Source of the DNA: Eremomyces bilateralis CBS 781.70
Lineage: Eukaryota; Ascomycota; Dothideomycetes; Eremomycetales; Eremomycetaceae
Length of the DNA: 64,000 nt
Assembly: GCF_010015585.1 (NCBI RefSeq)
Contig: NW_022985071.1
Span: 704,155 to 768,154, forward strand
Direction of reading: 5' to 3'
The translations under genes and the position numbers were made by a program. The notes beneath the pieces were generated by a model. It ran no database searches. It was not told the DNA's origin and saw only the letters and a list, made by a program, of their open reading frames with translations. Every line of letters starts with the position of its first letter. The first letter of the stretch is position 1. Of the stretch, positions 62,060 to 64,000 are shown piece by piece.

Positions 62060-64000
62060 TTAAATCATCCCCTCGCTCAGCCGTTCTAGCCTATTCTCGG
62101 CGGCGACCATAGGCTCGGGCACTCGATTACCGATAATGTCCCTTTCTCGCGCTCGAGACAGAAGCATGATCCCATCTAGGGATGGGCAGCGCGATAGTTG
62201 TACGTATAGGCCGTAGGCATCGCATTGACTGGGAACGGCCTGGCCATCGATGTTCGTCGTCCTCGCGCCGCGAAGTTCTAGCGCCACTCGGTCTAACGTC
62301 TTTCCTTGCACCTTATAATCCGTAGAGGCGAACGCCGCTGCGCACGGTAATCCTCGCCGGCTGACGGCGTGCATCTGCCACGGCCGCTTTCTCTAGGAGT
62401 CGATTTTGACACTGACGGGTGCCAGGAGGATAGTGCCGGCTAGCATGCCCACGAAATCGTAGTCTCTCGTCGTCTCGGACGCCAGCACGATCCCGGCCGG
62501 AGGCCCGAAGTGGAGCATGGTATCGGCGTTGACGCGATGCCCGGGGAATTTCAGGTCGAGGATGACGTCTAACGCCGTATAGCGGGCGCCATTGACCAGC
62601 TTCAGGCCTTGGTGGGTGTTTTGATTTACGGTGATGGGCATCCCCTGGACGAACATAAAGATGGCGGGGACGGGGATGGCGCTGTCGTCCCCCTGACTTA
62701 ACAGCATTAGGGCCTCCTCCTCCGTAGGCTGGCCATCTTTCCACTTGTGCTCGGACATGAAAATCCGAAGCACGCTTTGCCTTTGGCGTTGGAAGGACAG
62801 CGTGGCTTCGACGTTCAGATTCCAGCGGTTCCGATTCAGCGGCGTGATAACCGTGATGCCGGACTCCCATGGGATACGTCGACCTTCCTGGTAGCACGTG
62901 TCGTTCAGAAAATCCATATCGGACTGATCTTGTACGCCGTGCCGGATCCGCCTGAGGAGTTGCTGGAGTCGTGGATCTCCGGCGGCACGGACTTGTTCGT
63001 CGAGCATCACGACCGTAGTAAACTTGTTCCACAGCGCGTGCGCTTTGTCGTGCTGGTGCCTCTGCTCTGCTCGGAAAGCTGTATCGTCGGTCCACGCAAT
63101 AACTTGGCTGGGGAGAAGGATGGACCGCTCCTGGACCGGGCGGAACTGGCGGAAATCCCCGCAGAACACGATAATCGGGATCCCGCCAAAGTCGTCCGCA
63201 TACCCTCGAAGTCGGCACAGCTGTTCGTTTACCATATACAGCGTCCGCGCACCCAGCATACTGACCTCGTCGATAATGAGCAGGAGCTTTTCCTACCACA
63301 CGGCCCGGCTTCGTCCATCGACGCGGAGATTAGTTGAACTCCTAGGCGCGAATCTCTCCAGGTCCGTACTCCGACCCACCGACCGAGTCGTGTCTTTCGA
63401 GAACCCGCACGCGGAATGGATAGTAACCCCATCAATATTGGCTACCGCCGTTCCCGAGGTCGCTGTAACCAGTAGGCGGTGCGGGATCCCCTTCCTCGCG
63501 AACAGCGCCGCGACCGCTCCGATGATCCGTGATTTTCCCGTCCCGCCCTCACCTCCAATAAATTGGCAGAGCTAGGGAACTCCGGACTCGTCGCGGTGGA
63601 CCCGGTCTAGCTGGCGGCAGATAAGTCGAAATGCGATACTCTGCTTTCGATTCAAGGTAAACGACTCCTCTGCTAACTCCTTCCCAACCGCAGAAAACGA
63701 TGTGGAGGGACCGAGCTGGACATTCATAGATGGACCGGCGTCCTATCCCGGGCCTTCCTCATCGGGAGCGGTGAAATGGACGTCGTGCTCCCCGAAACCG
63801 TCCGGCGCCCTGAACTCGGTAGTACTCTCCCCGACCGGCCCCTGAATCCCTTGGATCATCCTCTCTCTCTCGCGCGAGACGCTCTTTTGCTGCGCCTTAA
63901 TCGACTTCAGCAGCTCCTGTGCCGGCACGACCGACGCCGCTAACTCGGTATACCCGTCTTCTTGGGTGCTAAGAGTTCCTGGCCCTTGCTCGAGGATGGT
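62060..64000 (-). pseudogene. Helitron-type PIF1 helicase, four in-frame TAG codons, 5' end outside window
   Basis: One frame stays protein-like for about 645 codons from the right edge of the window to 62060. It contains LNRKQSIAFRLICRQLDRV, Walker A FIGGEGGTGKSRIIGAV, Walker B LLIIDEVSMLGARTLYMVN, GDFRQFRPV, the motif around LDEQVRAAGD, ITPLNRNRWNLN, and the C-terminal STDYKVQGKTLDRVALEL with YVQLSRCPSLDGIMLL, as in the PIF1 helicase part of fungal Helitron proteins. Four stops interrupt it, at 63743-63745, 63572-63574, 63293-63295 and 62393-62395. All are TAG and each fits a glutamine CAG (for example VP[Q]LCQFIGGEGGTGKS). No frameshift is needed anywhere. The Rep domain would lie beyond the window. 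It is most likely inactivated by repeat-induced point mutation. Confidence 0.85.

Noticed and set aside
1-64000. tRNA, rRNA or CRISPR features
   Set aside because: I scanned for the tRNA TPsiC-loop pattern (GGTTCGANNCC) with matching stems, for rRNA-like blocks and for regularly spaced repeats, and found none. By-eye scanning can miss intron-containing tRNAs.

Overview
The window is nuclear DNA of a filamentous ascomycete (Pezizomycotina; a member of Eurotiomycetes is the best guess from protein similarity that I recognise, but I cannot prove the class). The evidence is compact genes on both strands, short spliceosomal introns of 45-80 bp with GTRNGT donors and CTAAC/CTAAT branch sites, typical fungal housekeeping proteins, and decayed mobile elements whose nonsense codons fit C-to-T mutation. 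Gene models below were built by hand from splice signals, reading-frame continuity and family similarity; exon coordinates are given in each entry.

Region 1 (1-21 kb) is gene-dense and ordinary: TIM54 (5' end outside the window), a kynurenine formamidase-like hydrolase, a mitochondrial-type protein usually mislabelled casein kinase II beta 2, a PPIL3-type cyclophilin, an arrestin-like protein, a 68-residue unknown, SEN54, the true CK2 beta subunit, TMA20, SGT2, a peroxisomal acyl-CoA/aryl-CoA ligase with a C-terminal SKI, the proteasome chaperone NAS6 and a TMF/SGM1-type golgin.

Region 2 (21.4-30 kb) holds an intact 1.85-kb pogo/Fot1 transposon with perfect 43-bp inverted repeats, a broken alcohol dehydrogenase, a NIT2-type nitrilase, an acylated UBTD-like ubiquitin-domain protein and a decayed unknown gene. 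Region 3 (30-36.3 kb) has TRAPPC11 and the RNA triphosphatase CET1.

Region 4 (36.7-44.2 kb) is a transposon cluster. An apparently intact MULE-like element carries a 14-exon transposase whose 13 small introns share an A+T-rich sequence around the branch site, plus a convergent second open frame; directly beside it lies an intact hAT element with an 8-bp target duplication. The MULE-like element is the most unusual thing in the window.

Region 5 (44.7-60.2 kb) returns to housekeeping genes: RPN2, RTC5, mitochondrial bL36, an IMPACT/YIH1-domain protein, an ABHD12-like hydrolase, SWC3 and N-myristoyltransferase. Region 6 (60.2-64 kb) contains a 5'-truncated LINE fragment, a short tandem array and a Helitron-type PIF1 helicase with four in-frame TAG codons that runs off the window.

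Functional links are limited: RPN2 and NAS6 both serve the 26S proteasome, SGT2 and UBTD-like proteins act in protein quality control or ubiquitin pathways, and two gene products here (RTC5 and the UBTD-like protein) begin with MG and are candidate substrates of the N-myristoyltransferase also encoded here. No operon-like arrangement is implied.
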